Made by a program: the position numbers and the translations under genes. From Flavobacteriales bacterium (GTDB taxonomy: Bacteria; Bacteroidota; Bacteroidia; Flavobacteriales; Flavobacteriaceae): a stretch of 49,150 nucleotides of DNA. The notes beneath the pieces are model-generated. The model was not told the DNA's origin, did no database searches, and saw only the letters and a list, made by a program, of their open reading frames with translations. Of this stretch, positions 17,132 through 25,991 are shown piece by piece. The stretch covers positions 1-49,150 of the forward strand of contig QIJL01000403.1 of the NCBI GenBank assembly GCA_003232435.1, given 5' to 3'. Positions within the stretch are counted from its first letter, which is position 1, and every line of letters begins with the position of its first letter.

Positions 17132-19583
17132 AAGGCAATCCCTGTGTGACAAGTGATTCAATTTCTGAGACTTCTTTTTTTTCAGATGTGTAGACATAAT
17201 AGGAATAGGGATCGACCACGAGGCGAACAATCCCTGTGCCAAAGGGTGTCTCCATGAATATTTCGGAATAATAAGGTTTTTTGCTTTTTGTACTTTTTAG
17301 CAATTCAAGTAAAAATGGATCAAAATCTATCAACTTTTCTTCTTGAGATTTCTCAAAGTCGATAGATTCCAGGAAATATTTAAAGGCGGAATTAGAATTG
17401 ATTACATCCCCAATTGCGCCCCACTTTTTCAAGTCAAGAGCAGATTGTGTGATGATCCCAAAACTACCTCCATATTTTCGAGCCCGCCTGTAACCCCCCT
17501 CTATAACCCCTTCTAAAGCCATCAATTCTCCGCCTTCCCCTAAGAATTGTGCAGCTTCATCAAAGGTGATGATTCTTTGTCGATCCTTTCTGGAGAGATA
17601 GAGATCTTGTGTTACGGCGTTGACGACTTGAAGCGTGATTACCTTGAAAAGTTCTGGTTGAGATTTGAGGTTTTCAAGTTCGAGCACAACAAATTCATCT
17701 TTAGCAATATCTAAGGTCGATGGGCCATTTACCCATCGACCGTAATTCCCTTGAGTTGTAAATTCAAACAGGTTGAATGCCATTTCATGAGCGAGACCTT
17801 TTAGACCAGTAAGATCCATTGTTTTATTGTTTGCTTTGTCAGGAAATGTTTGGAAATAGTCATAGACCAGATCGATATGGTTTTCATTTTCGGGTTGAGC
17901 TTCGTAGGCCCATGTTGCTGCCCCCTTAATTAGGGTCCTGATGGTTTCTGCTTTTTCAGGAGGGACGGAGTTGGTGGCGGAGTAGATCATTTGTAGAATG
18001 ATTGCGGTAATGATAGAAATATCTTCTGAAAAATCTCGTACATTACTGAAAGGATTGAGACAGACATTTGATTGTTGATCAAAATCGAGATATTTCCCAT
18101 TGAACATTCGGGCAAGTTTTTTAAAACTGCCTCCAATATCAATAATTCGGATGATTGCACCACTTGCGTAGTAGTTGTACAGGAGGTAATTCATGAAAAA
18201 AGATTTGCCGGATCCTGATCCTGCGGTGACAAAGAAATTAGAATTATTGACGTGTTCATCAAACATATCGATCCCACAAATCTGACCTTTTCGCCCTGCA
18301 AACGCAATGACTGGGGATCCACCTCCGGCAAAATCAGCTTGTACGGGGAGAATGGAGGAAATCGCATCGGTTGGAGCGGTAAAATCCCGTTCTAACAGAT
18401 CAATATTTTTGTCTTGGTCGTATAGGCCAAAGGGGAGGCTACTAAATAGTAGAATTGGTAGAATCCCTCGGTCTTCCTGCATAACGAATTCTTTTGCTTG
18501 CCATATCCGTTTTATTCGGGCTACAGCATCAATTAGAATTTCTTCATTCTTGTGCCAAACCCAAAGAATGGGGATAATTTTAAAAAATTGTGTCCCCTTT
18601 TCGAGTTTGTCTGCTGCCCAAAGAAATTCATCCTGTTTGCGCGCAAGCGAGGGAGCAAAACTTCCAGAACCCCTTTGAACCAAAATAAGGTTGCATTTTT
18701 TATGCAAGGTCGCTTTTTGGTTTTCAAATAAGATGTTTAGGGTATAGAGAAATGGGGTTTTAATTTGATCGCCATCTGAACGTCCACCTTGATATCCTCC
18801 AAAGAGTTCATTGGTCATCATTGGGTCGACCTGTTTTGGAAAAGATTTTGGTGTGACACATCTGAAGTAAGTATCCCCCATCTTCAATTGATTCGTTTGA
18901 TTCGATATGGGGGTTTCTGCAGAGATAATTTGTTTTCGTATAGGAATGTCATCAGTGTAGTGCAAATGGTCATGGCTTTTTTGTTGATTGAAAAACCACC
19001 ACATCCAGTCAACCAGCCATTCAACAGCAAGTGGTCTTGGTTCAAGAGAAGCACCATATAATGCTTCTTCAACGCTTTTTCTTGTGTCTTCTCGATCGGT
19101 TGCTGAGAATCCTTTTGCAGAGATGGGAAATTTTATACTTACAAATAGTCGAAAGTTTCGGACGGGTATATTTGAAAGATTCTTTAAGCCGTTTGTTCCA
19201 TCTTTGAGGAAGTTGCAAAATTCTTGAGTGGTCTTTTTTACGATGGGAAGATCCCGATTTTTTAAGTTATAAAAGGCATCAAGAAAAGGATCGATGTTGT
19301 CATCAGCGTACAATATAAACTGGAGGATGGTTCCTTCTGGAAACTCATATTGTATCAAGCCGTTGAGAGTTGCTTGCGTTTGCTCACCCGAGAAAGCCAA
19401 TGGACTGCATTCCCAAATATAGCCATGTGTATTGTCTGTATTGGTGTAAAGCTTGGTTTCCGGGTTGTATGCTAGCCAGGGTAAATAATCAGACAACTTA
19501 CTACGCTCAGTCATATTTTTTAAGTCGGCTGTGGTCATACCGCCGTTTGATCCGAAGATGTTCAGAAAATCGAATAAGGCCAT
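17088..19583 (-). CDS. traC: TraC, VirB4-family secretion ATPase
   Basis: 831 residues. An N-terminal TraC/VirB4 region is followed by a RecA-like ATPase domain with Walker A GSGSGKS at 455-461 (FFVTAGSGSGKSFFMNYLL) and Walker B RQRIITFDEAAQFL. The late block RARKYGGSFGIITQ is the usual VirB4 motif after Walker B. It is the inner-membrane-associated ATPase that powers pilus assembly. A ribosome site AAAGGAT precedes the ATG at 19583. Confidence 0.96.
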   Translation of the reverse strand: MALFDFLNIFGSNGGMTTADLKNMTERSKLSDYLPWLAYNPETKLYTNTDNTHGYIWECSPLAFSGEQTQATLNGLIQYEFPEGTILQFILYADDNIDPFLDAFYNLKNRDLPIVKKTTQEFCNFLKDGTNGLKNLSNIPVRNFRLFVSIKFPISAKGFSATDREDTRKSVEEALYGASLEPRPLAVEWLVDWMWWFFNQQKSHDHLHYTDDIPIRKQIISAETPISNQTNQLKMGDTYFRCVTPKSFPKQVDPMMTNELFGGYQGGRSDGDQIKTPFLYTLNILFENQKATLHKKCNLILVQRGSGSFAPSLARKQDEFLWAADKLEKGTQFFKIIPILWVWHKNEEILIDAVARIKRIWQAKEFVMQEDRGILPILLFSSLPFGLYDQDKNIDLLERDFTAPTDAISSILPVQADFAGGGSPVIAFAGRKGQICGIDMFDEHVNNSNFFVTAGSGSGKSFFMNYLLYNYYASGAIIRIIDIGGSFKKLARMFNGKYLDFDQQSNVCLNPFSNVRDFSEDISIITAIILQMIYSATNSVPPEKAETIRTLIKGAATWAYEAQPENENHIDLVYDYFQTFPDKANNKTMDLTGLKGLAHEMAFNLFEFTTQGNYGRWVNGPSTLDIAKDEFVVLELENLKSQPELFKVITLQVVNAVTQDLYLSRKDRQRIITFDEAAQFLGEGGELMALEGVIEGGYRRARKYGGSFGIITQSALDLKKWGAIGDVINSNSAFKYFLESIDFEKSQEEKLIDFDPFLLELLKSTKSKKPYYSEIFMETPFGTGIVRLVVDPYSYYVYTSEKKEVSEIESLVTQGLPYEDALAEMVRRYRS

Positions 19584-19587
19584 TAAT

Positions 19588-19689
19588 TTATCCTTTTAAG
19601 GTCCCCGGCAAAAGCCAGCCGCGTGTTTTTTGAAAGTGAATTGAGGAGGCCCCCATGTTTTCGCTTTCCTCTTTTTTGCGGGATTTCAT
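19588..19689 (-). CDS. Possible 33-residue peptide between traV and traC
   Basis: ATG at 19687-19689 comes one base after the traV stop, and the TAA at 19588-19590 ends four bases before the traC start. The frame fills the gap exactly and carries the traC ribosome site in its last codons. The peptide is basic and polar at first (MKSRKKEESENMG) with no membrane span. It may act as a translational coupler rather than a functional protein, or be chance. F has small genes (traR and others) in this interval, but I see no similarity. Confidence 0.35.
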   Translation of the reverse strand: MKSRKKEESENMGASSIHFQKTRGWLLPGTLKG

Positions 19690-19690
19690 A

Positions 19691-20191
19691 TTAGTTACCT
19701 GGAAATACTTCTTGAGAATGGCTCCCAAAATTACGCTCTGTTAATTGGTTATTCAGCACCCATTTGGGTTGATCAACAATGATATAGACATAACGAGGCA
19801 TGTAGAGTTCCGTGTCTTTCCCTTCATAGGGAAGGATAAGGACTCGAATGACTTGTGGAGGCTGGATCATCGGAGGTTTGGGTTCTTTTAAAATTCCGGT
19901 CATCTTTTTTATGAGGGCATTGAAATAAGTGACTTCAAAAACCTCAGTCTCATCAGGGGTGTTGAGTAGGTCAGAAATCACCTTCTCGGTCTCTGTTGAT
20001 TGGCCCGCTGCTTTCTGTGGTTTATTTTCGTCTAAGTCTTTAGGGCCGTTAATGGATTCTTCGTAGGCCCCTGTTGTTGAAATACATTTTCCGCCAAAGG
20101 TTTCAGGACAAGAAAATTCAGCTTCATATGGGGTGAGATGTTGACAAGCGGAAAGAAATAAAAACATCCCAATTGTAATTACATTTCGCAT
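19691..20191 (-). CDS. traV: TraV outer-membrane lipoprotein
   Basis: From ATG 20191 (ribosome site GAAGGAG) 166 residues. Lipoprotein signal with lipobox LSAC (Cys at residue 16), then the TraV block FSCPETFGGKCISTTGAY with two cysteines. The C-terminal part (VIRVLILPYEGKD, YVYIIVDQPKW) also matches the family. TraV forms the outer-membrane core complex with TraK and TraB (VirB7-like role). It overlaps the end of traB by 13 bases. An upstream in-frame ATG at 20209 is less likely. Confidence 0.92.
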   Translation of the reverse strand: MRNVITIGMFLFLSACQHLTPYEAEFSCPETFGGKCISTTGAYEESINGPKDLDENKPQKAAGQSTETEKVISDLLNTPDETEVFEVTYFNALIKKMTGILKEPKPPMIQPPQVIRVLILPYEGKDTELYMPRYVYIIVDQPKWVLNNQLTERNFGSHSQEVFPGN

Positions 20192-21345
20192 AGTTCTTCT
20201 CCTTCGCAAGTCTCTTTTATTTCTAGGTGAACGCCTTCAGAGATAATGACGGTAACGGTCTGCCCCGGAAGCATTTCAATCACTGGTGTTGCCTGTCTCG
20301 CAAGTTCCAGGTAAAGCTTTTGAATTTCTTTACTTCCGCTTGCCAAGGCACCCCCTAAAGCAGCTCTTTCAATTTTGTCTGTATCGATAATCTGAGTAGT
20401 TCCCAGTGGACTGGTACTGCTAGTCCTTGCTGAGGTTGAGAGGGCATTGCCAGCACCGCCAAATAATCCAGCGATGGCGGCAAAAGCGATAGACTCACCC
20501 ATTTTATGAACGACTCTTCCTTTAACGCCGTTTTTACTGGAACTACCGGCAACCCAGCCTTTGATCGGTTGATCAATGACGGAATGACCGGTTTTTGAGA
20601 GACAGGAGAGTGTGACTAACCTCAACATAACGGCTTCTTTTGAGAGTTTTCCGAAACCATGTGCAATGATAAAACACCCTTTTAAATTTGCCTTGATTCG
20701 GTTTGGCAGAATGGCAAGATTTTTAATTCGAAGCAGTACGGGTTCAGGTTCTCCGTTTGCCGATGCAACTGTCTCAGCATCAAGGCCGGTCAATAATGTT
20801 GCCTCCATAAAAGAAGGGGGTAAATAGATGCTGTTTTTTCCTTTTTTTTTATCTTCATCCAAAGGGCGGGTGAATTCATCCAGGAAGGGGTTGGAAGCAA
20901 CGGTGATTGCACCAAAGCTTTCTTCTGTAAAATTGATGGATTTGTTCTCAGAGGCTTTTAAGGACAGTGGTTTAGGTGGTGGTGGCAGTGGCAGGGATAA
21001 TTTATGATCTGGGGGAATTGGGACATCTAAGGTATTATTATTTTTGAGATCTAAATTAATCTGTTTGCCTTTGATGGCTTCAACTTCTTGTAGGAGTTTC
21101 TTGATTACTTCGTTTTGGTCTCTTACTGATTTTTGAGCTTCAGAAACCATGCTTTTTTGCAAGACGCCTGGATCAAGTATGATTTCTTCTCTTTGGTTGT
21201 TTTGATCAGAAACCAGAGATGACTTATCTTTCATGTTGTAAGCGATCGTAACTCCGCTTATAAAAAGGACAAGGCAAGAGACCAGAACAAATCTTCGTTT
21301 CTTAGCAGGGTTTAAGTTTTTCCAAATATCATTGAGATTAGCCAT
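20179..21345 (-). CDS. traB: TraB, VirB10-like core protein
   Basis: 388 residues: a cytoplasmic N-terminus, one membrane helix (about 18-35), a coiled-coil stretch (70-97), a Pro-rich linker (IPPDHKLSLPLPPPPKPLSL) and a C-terminal VirB10-type beta barrel (ILPNRIKANLKGCFII, GHSVIDQPIKGWVAGSSSKN, a Gly/Ala antenna helix AAIAGLFGGAGNAL). TraB spans both membranes and links TraC energy to the outer core. It ends with a Cys pair (KETCEGEELCEM). Overlaps traK by eight bases. Confidence 0.94.
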   Translation of the reverse strand: MANLNDIWKNLNPAKKRRFVLVSCLVLFISGVTIAYNMKDKSSLVSDQNNQREEIILDPGVLQKSMVSEAQKSVRDQNEVIKKLLQEVEAIKGKQINLDLKNNNTLDVPIPPDHKLSLPLPPPPKPLSLKASENKSINFTEESFGAITVASNPFLDEFTRPLDEDKKKGKNSIYLPPSFMEATLLTGLDAETVASANGEPEPVLLRIKNLAILPNRIKANLKGCFIIAHGFGKLSKEAVMLRLVTLSCLSKTGHSVIDQPIKGWVAGSSSKNGVKGRVVHKMGESIAFAAIAGLFGGAGNALSTSARTSSTSPLGTTQIIDTDKIERAALGGALASGSKEIQKLYLELARQATPVIEMLPGQTVTVIISEGVHLEIKETCEGEELCEM

Positions 21346-22114
21346 TGGATTGGCCTCCCTGACGCTCGATAATAATCATGCGAGCAGAATGGCCGGGTTT
21401 AAGCGATAAAATATCGATGCTTAGGCCCATCGGTCGACGCGTCAATTCGCTGCGTAAAAAATCGGATTCTTTTAACGGGATAGTGCGAGAGATATTTTTT
21501 GATTTCAGGAGATATTCTTTAATAATGAGACCTTCTCCATCAATTTTAATTGTTCGGCGATGTGTGATTTGAATGTCCTGGAAGATCGAGATCGGATTGT
21601 TGACCATGCTTACGGTAAAGCTATCAGGAATTTTATCTGTATAGACCGCTTTGATGATTTTGAGCACTTTTTCTTCGAGAGGCAGTCCGTTCAGAAAAGT
21701 GCGGTTTTTTTTGATTGTTTTTCGGGTATTACTGGCAAGCCGAATCGTTTTGGATGGTATTAATTTTGGAGTGACTATAATGTGGTAGATATTGTCATCA
21801 CAATTTATAAAGAGTTCACTGGGAATGAAGGCATGCTGAAAGTCTGTTGGGCTTTTTTTGATAATTTTAAATTTCAGGAATGCATCTTTTTTTGTGTATT
21901 GGATCATGAGACCTTTTTCTTTAGAAAAGACGATATCAGTTATGGGTGTGGGACAAATGATCCGATTTGCATCCGTATTGCTGACCTCTATACTGGTTGC
22001 GATTTCAGGGAGAACCTGAATGATTCTTTGGCCGGGAGATTGAATTTCGGCAGAAAACCCCGGGCTTTGCAAAACAAAGAATGATAAAAGTGTCGAAATG
22101 ATTAGATATTTCAT
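21338..22114 (-). CDS. traK: TraK, VirB9-like core protein
   Basis: 258 residues with a signal peptide (LIISTLLSFFVLQSPGFSA). The N-terminal domain carries the TraK signature (TSIEVSNTDANRIICPTPITDI), and the C-terminal beta-rich domain ends with FLRSELTRRPMGLSIDIL and HSARMIIIERQ. TraK is a periplasmic secretin-like component bound by TraV and TraB. Overlaps traE by four bases. Confidence 0.92.
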   Translation of the reverse strand: MKYLIISTLLSFFVLQSPGFSAEIQSPGQRIIQVLPEIATSIEVSNTDANRIICPTPITDIVFSKEKGLMIQYTKKDAFLKFKIIKKSPTDFQHAFIPSELFINCDDNIYHIIVTPKLIPSKTIRLASNTRKTIKKNRTFLNGLPLEEKVLKIIKAVYTDKIPDSFTVSMVNNPISIFQDIQITHRRTIKIDGEGLIIKEYLLKSKNISRTIPLKESDFLRSELTRRPMGLSIDILSLKPGHSARMIIIERQGGQSNG

Positions 22115-22686
22115 TCGGGGATGCCTCTCTTTTGGTCTTTAAATTGTTGAATCGGTTGAGTCAAAAAAAACTTCCCGGCAACGAGTTCGAAATTAATAAT
22201 GTAGATTCTTTTTTCACTCCCAATAGAGGATTTTGAGGTAAATTGCCTGTTTGTTCCATGAATTTCGATTTTGCCGGGGGATGAAATTATCTTTGAAATA
22301 AAGAAGCTGTTTGAGACCATCGATATTTCGATTCGATCAGCAAGGTCGTAAAGTTGTATCTTGGCTTCATCATAAGAATCTTCTGTAAAGAGTGTCAGTA
22401 CGACATCAAATTGGCGTCTTGCATTGGAAGGAGTAAAGTTGCCTATAAGTTGGATGATATATCGACTATAAGCATCCAAGGTACTCTCGGAGGCTTGGTC
22501 TCCACGGATTTCAAATGGGGTCAGTAAGGGGAGTGGGATCAGTATTGTTGTATGCGAATCAAAGGATTTTTGAATTTCGAAAGTATTCCAGGCAACCAAA
22601 ATCCCAATGATGACAACAATAAATTTTAGGAGTCTGTTTTCACCCCACATCGCGGATGTGGTGTTTAAATACCCTTTTGTGTTCAT
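22111..22686 (-). CDS. traE: TraE, VirB5/8-like inner-membrane protein
   Basis: 191 residues. One N-terminal membrane helix (about 20-36) is followed by a periplasmic domain (DAYSRYIIQLIGNFTPSNAR, GTNRQFTSKSSIGSEKRIYI, INFELVAGKFFL) that fits the TraE family, the F counterpart of VirB8. It lies between traL and traK in the conserved L-E-K-B-V order. Confidence 0.92.
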   Translation of the reverse strand: MNTKGYLNTTSAMWGENRLLKFIVVIIGILVAWNTFEIQKSFDSHTTILIPLPLLTPFEIRGDQASESTLDAYSRYIIQLIGNFTPSNARRQFDVVLTLFTEDSYDEAKIQLYDLADRIEISMVSNSFFISKIISSPGKIEIHGTNRQFTSKSSIGSEKRIYIINFELVAGKFFLTQPIQQFKDQKRGIPE

Positions 22687-22695
22687 GGTTTTATC

Positions 22696-22965
22696 CTATT
22701 CTTGAAAGTTTTTCTCAAAATAGATTGGGTAACCTTTAAATTTGGCGAAACCGATAATGTAAAAAATGTGTTTAATAAACCCTCTCGGGTGGGAGCTTTT
22801 TATAGATTTTATGTAACAAGGCCCGATAACGATGAAGGGCAGAAACCAGATGCTGAAAATATTGGTGAGAAGATAAAATGCCACCCCGATCAGCAGTTCA
22901 TCCGCTTCAAACCATATGATTTGAAAAGGTCTGGATAAATATAATGGGAAGCGGAATTTTTGCAT
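22696..22965 (-). CDS. traL: TraL, VirB3-like membrane protein
   Basis: 89 residues with two adjacent hydrophobic segments (about 22-50). Family features: an N-terminal FPLYLSRPFQIIWFEADEL and a C-terminal KGYPIYFEKNF near the end. A ribosome site AGGAG is placed nine bases before the ATG. It follows the pilin gene and a strong hairpin at 22981-23016, and precedes traE by nine bases. Confidence 0.92.
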   Translation of the reverse strand: MQKFRFPLYLSRPFQIIWFEADELLIGVAFYLLTNIFSIWFLPFIVIGPCYIKSIKSSHPRGFIKHIFYIIGFAKFKGYPIYFEKNFQE

Positions 22966-22980
22966 TACCGACGACTCCTT

Positions 22981-23016
22981 TCTGCTCCCTAAGCCCGTGG
23001 AGGCTCAGGGAGCAGA
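22981..23016 (-). other. Hairpin between pilin gene and traL
   Basis: A perfect 10-base stem (22981-22990 with 23007-23016) continues after one mismatch into four more pairs around a six-base loop. It starts 24 bases after the pilin stop and ends just before the traL ribosome site. No T-run follows on the minus strand, so it is more likely an mRNA-stabilising or processing hairpin than a terminator. Confidence 0.55.
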
Positions 23017-23039
23017 CGAACTGGGTTATAGGGTTGTAG

Positions 23040-23378
23040 TTAAATGATCATGCCAAAACTGGCTACAACCGCGTCGGCTTGTAGGAGGATTGCTGCCGAA
23101 ACAAACGCGGCGATTGCTGGCAAGATCTCACTTTGAATAGCCCATTTACAGCCAAAGCCAACTGCAAAAATTCCAATGGCAAATCCGATTGGACCTTTAA
23201 GGATCTTATTCACAGTGATGTCATATGCGTCGTAGCCGAAATCTCCGGCTGTTGGGACAGCGATAGCCCAGGCGATTGAGGCCATGGCCAAAACAACCAT
23301 CGTTGTCGTTACAGGCATCGATAGATTTGTCCTGGCAAAAAATCTTAAGATATCGGAACGTTTCAAAAAGCCCTGCAT
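23040..23378 (-). CDS. traA: TraA-like F-type pilin precursor
   Basis: From ATG 23378 (ribosome site AAAGGAG) 112 residues. A long basic leader is followed by a hydrophobic signal (MVVLAMASIAWAIA, about 27-40); cleavage after it would leave about 70 residues, the size of mature F pilin. The mature part has two hydrophobic helices (GPIGFAIGIFAVGFG and LPAIAAFVSAAILLQADAVVASF) joined by a short basic loop, the pilin layout. An upstream start at 23426 lacks a ribosome site. Identity rests on size, topology and position before traL. Confidence 0.85.
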   Translation of the reverse strand: MQGFLKRSDILRFFARTNLSMPVTTTMVVLAMASIAWAIAVPTAGDFGYDAYDITVNKILKGPIGFAIGIFAVGFGCKWAIQSEILPAIAAFVSAAILLQADAVVASFGMII

Positions 23379-23422
23379 AAATTCTCCTTTCTGGGATTGA
23401 GGTTCAATGATAGGGGCCAATC

Positions 23423-24181
23423 TCAAGAGGGATCATCGAGAAGAAAAGCGATCTGCTTAAAATTAGCGCCGTTTACAAATTGGTTATTAATCCAGAGCGC
23501 GGGGGTTCCCCGGACATTTAATTGCTTTCCAATTTGTTCGTGTTGATTGAGGAGAGAAATGACGGCCTCCTCGTCGCACGGCTCTGGTAGGTTTTTGTCT
23601 AACTTGCCAGAGAGCGCATCTTTATATGCCTGTTGTCTATCTTGAGCGCAGAGAATATGTTGTGACTTTTTCCTCGCTTCTGGGTGAATTTCTATGATCG
23701 GAAAAAGAAAGACGTAACGCGTCAGGTCATTTCTCTTTTCAAAGTATTCATGCGTTTTTCGGCAAAAAGGACAATCAGGGTCAACGACTTCAATAATGAT
23801 GTTGGGTCCATTCCCAATTTTAATGGCTTTGTCGAGCGGAAGGTCTTTGATCTTTGTTGAGGCGAGTTCGTTTTTTCTTTTCTCTGTAAGATTGACTTTA
23901 TTGAAAGTCCAGAGCTCTCCAAAAAAGGTTATTTTTGTTCTGGGGTGATAGTAAACGACAGCATCTTTGATAGTAAGTTCATACACATCAGGAATATTTG
24001 TTTTTGCAATCCTATCGATTTCCATATTTGGAAAGTGAGACCGAATAAGCTTTGCGGCCTCAAGGGGTTCTTCATGGGCTCTAGCGATGGAAGAAAAGGA
24101 AATAAGAAAAAGGCTTACGAGAAAGAAGATGATGCAATGAAAAAGATATTTAATATTAGATCTTTTAATTATTGAATTCAT
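23423..24181 (-). CDS. dsbC: DsbC-like thiol:disulfide interchange protein
   Basis: 252 residues: signal or anchor helix (14-35), a DsbC N-terminal dimerisation-type region, then a thioredoxin fold with active site CPFC at 137-140 (EVVDPDCPFCRKTHEYF) and cis-Pro loop VRGTPALWIN. A second Cys pair (ILCAQDRQ ... PEPCDEE) is typical of DsbC/G. DsbC homologues are regular members of SXT-type transfer operons, where they help fold the Cys-rich transfer proteins. It lies just upstream of the pilin gene. Confidence 0.92.
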   Translation of the reverse strand: MNSIIKRSNIKYLFHCIIFFLVSLFLISFSSIARAHEEPLEAAKLIRSHFPNMEIDRIAKTNIPDVYELTIKDAVVYYHPRTKITFFGELWTFNKVNLTEKRKNELASTKIKDLPLDKAIKIGNGPNIIIEVVDPDCPFCRKTHEYFEKRNDLTRYVFLFPIIEIHPEARKKSQHILCAQDRQQAYKDALSGKLDKNLPEPCDEEAVISLLNQHEQIGKQLNVRGTPALWINNQFVNGANFKQIAFLLDDPS

Positions 24182-24192
24182 ACTGACCCTCC

Positions 24193-24837
24193 TTATTCGA
24201 CAACAATCTCAACTCTTTGGTTGAGAGATCGTTTATTTGAAATCGGACAACAACTTCCCTTTCCTGACACACGTGTCGCCTGGAAACCTTTTGTTTGGAA
24301 AAATCGTTCTACGGCAAGCGCCCGTTGGATGGAGAGATTGGCATTGTATGTATCTGAGCCAATATCACTGGTATACCCAGATAGAGTGACGCTCTTTTTA
24401 TTCTTGGTCGTATTGATCATTTTTAAGATCTCACCGAGTCGTTCGATACTATCGGGTGTGAGAATGTCGGAATCGAAAGTAAAATGGATTGTATGTTTCT
24501 GAGGTCTGATTGGTTCTTCAGGTTGTGGTGTTGTTTGTTTTTTTATTTTTGTTTCTATTAAAGGTTCGTTCAGTTGAGCCAGTATTTCTGGGGCAATTAC
24601 TTTCGAGCCGGATTCTCTAATAACGAGGGGGAAGGTAGGCTTGATAATTAAAGAACCCGGCTCTGGGCAAGTCCCACAAATGATAAAGGTATCCACCTCT
24701 AAATATGAGACTTCATTCTCGGAGGGGTAACGAATGTTTTCCGTGTAGATTCCTCCTGCGATAGCTTGACTTTCTGAATGTATGGCCAAGTTTAACATCC
24801 CGAATATAAGTAAAAAACCCCAGATTTTAAATCTCAA
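24193..24837 (-). CDS. OmpA-family peptidoglycan-binding protein
   Basis: 214 residues from a TTG start at 24837 with AGGGGA upstream. Signal peptide (WGFLLIFGMLNLAIHSESQA), then a beta-rich or unstructured region with a Cys pair (FIICGTCPEPG). The C-terminal OmpA-like domain (about 115-214) has HFTFDSDILTPDSIERL and the peptidoglycan-binding end NKRSLNQRVEIVV. First gene of the leftward transfer operon. It may tether the apparatus to the wall. No porin-type barrel is present. Confidence 0.88.
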   Translation of the reverse strand: MRFKIWGFLLIFGMLNLAIHSESQAIAGGIYTENIRYPSENEVSYLEVDTFIICGTCPEPGSLIIKPTFPLVIRESGSKVIAPEILAQLNEPLIETKIKKQTTPQPEEPIRPQKHTIHFTFDSDILTPDSIERLGEILKMINTTKNKKSVTLSGYTSDIGSDTYNANLSIQRALAVERFFQTKGFQATRVSGKGSCCPISNKRSLNQRVEIVVE

Positions 24838-24873
24838 TTAAATCCCCTGTGCATCTTATTTTTGTACCAATTA

Positions 24874-24901
24874 AGATTATGCTAGCACGGATAATTCACA
24901 A
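24874..24901 (-). promoter_or_regulatory. Putative promoter of the leftward transfer operon
   Basis: On the minus strand TTGTGA (24896-24901) is followed after 16 bases by TAATCT (24874-24879), with a TG just inside the spacer. It lies 37 bases before the TTG start of the OmpA gene in a divergent gap of 166 bases. The match is moderate. The same gap (24838-25003) must hold the rightward traD promoter, which I cannot place. Confidence 0.3.
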
Positions 24902-25003
24902 AAACTCATGCGAATTTCTTTGAAAAAGTAAAGAAAAACGTAAGAGTTTCAGTGAATAAAGTGGGTTATCCTAAAACAAAGTTTTGTCCATCGGAGATGT
25001 CTT

Positions 25004-25978
25004 TTGCAGAATAAATTTCAGATTGGGAAAGGAATATTTGGTAGGACATTAAAGGAGAGAGATCGGCATAAACATTTGTTGATTACCCCGCGTTCAAAGG
25101 AAGATACACAACGATTTTGGTTGAAAATTCTACAGATGGAGTTTTCGCAACCATGTTCTACAATCATTGTAACAAGGGATATAAATCTTGTTACGGAGGT
25201 TGAAAGGTTACTCCCAAAAACTAAACAAGTGCATTATATAGATCCAGATTGCCAGCACACCTTGTCACTAAATCCGCTATTTCATTCAACTTCATCGACC
25301 TCAAAATGGCTTACCGAATTTTTTGTATGGGATAAAGAGAAGTCAGTAAAAAATATTTTTCGGATCTTAACTCAGATTGCAATTACCGATACGCATTCAG
25401 AAAAGTCACTTGCATATGTTTTTAGATTAGCGGGACTGGGAAGACTTCAACTAATAGAATATTTACAGTTTCAGGGGCTTCCTCTTTTTATTTCTGCACG
25501 GCAGCAGTTTAAGAAATTACCGATAGATGAGCAGGAACGAGCCCTGCAAGAGATTTATGGCTGTTTGGCTCTCTTACAAACTGACTATGCTCAACGGGTA
25601 TTATCTGAGCAAAAATTTTATGCTCCGATACTTTTTCATGAGCCCTCTGTTGTGATTGTATATGTCTCACCTGGGAGTAAAGCTAAGAGTTTACTTCTAA
25701 GGCTACTGGTTCATTCTATTGTTCATCAAGTTATTGATGCATCTCCTAAGAATGACAGTGGTTCGATTTATCTACATCTTGATGGAATGGACCTAGTGCC
25801 ATCCGATTATTTTTTAGAACTTCAGGGATCTCGCGTCGGAACCGTTTGTTTAGCGGATGAATGGCGATCATTTGCAACAAGATCACATTTTCATATCGAC
25901 ATAGAAAATTCAAAAAAAGGAAGTTTGAGTACTTTAAAAACGGTAAAGAATTTTCATCCTGTCATGATCCCTGCATAA
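25004..25978 (+). CDS. Degenerate coupling-protein (TraD) paralogue lacking Walker motifs
   Basis: 324 residues from a TTG start with GGAG eight bases upstream. It aligns in order with the intact coupling protein that follows: HKHLLITPRSKEDT sits where TraD has its P-loop, YIDPDCQHTLSLNPLF matches LFDPFQKDCVGFDPL, and FHEPSVVIVYVSPGSKAKSLLLRLL matches FREPVLLVIASPHSNAKARLG. GSIYLHLDGMD replaces the Walker B block VFFYLDEFYAL, so the catalytic Glu is Gly. The N-terminal membrane helices are absent. Probably a soluble, ATP-independent subunit or adaptor of the coupling protein. That role is inference. Confidence 0.6.
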   Translation: MQNKFQIGKGIFGRTLKERDRHKHLLITPRSKEDTQRFWLKILQMEFSQPCSTIIVTRDINLVTEVERLLPKTKQVHYIDPDCQHTLSLNPLFHSTSSTSKWLTEFFVWDKEKSVKNIFRILTQIAITDTHSEKSLAYVFRLAGLGRLQLIEYLQFQGLPLFISARQQFKKLPIDEQERALQEIYGCLALLQTDYAQRVLSEQKFYAPILFHEPSVVIVYVSPGSKAKSLLLRLLVHSIVHQVIDASPKNDSGSIYLHLDGMDLVPSDYFLELQGSRVGTVCLADEWRSFATRSHFHIDIENSKKGSLSTLKTVKNFHPVMIPA

Positions 25979-25991
25979 AAGGAATATAAGA

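Noticed and set aside
24902-24955. Imperfect inverted repeat as oriT
   Set aside because: The arms (AAACTC...GAGTTT) match imperfectly, and there is no relaxase gene or nic-like sequence nearby.
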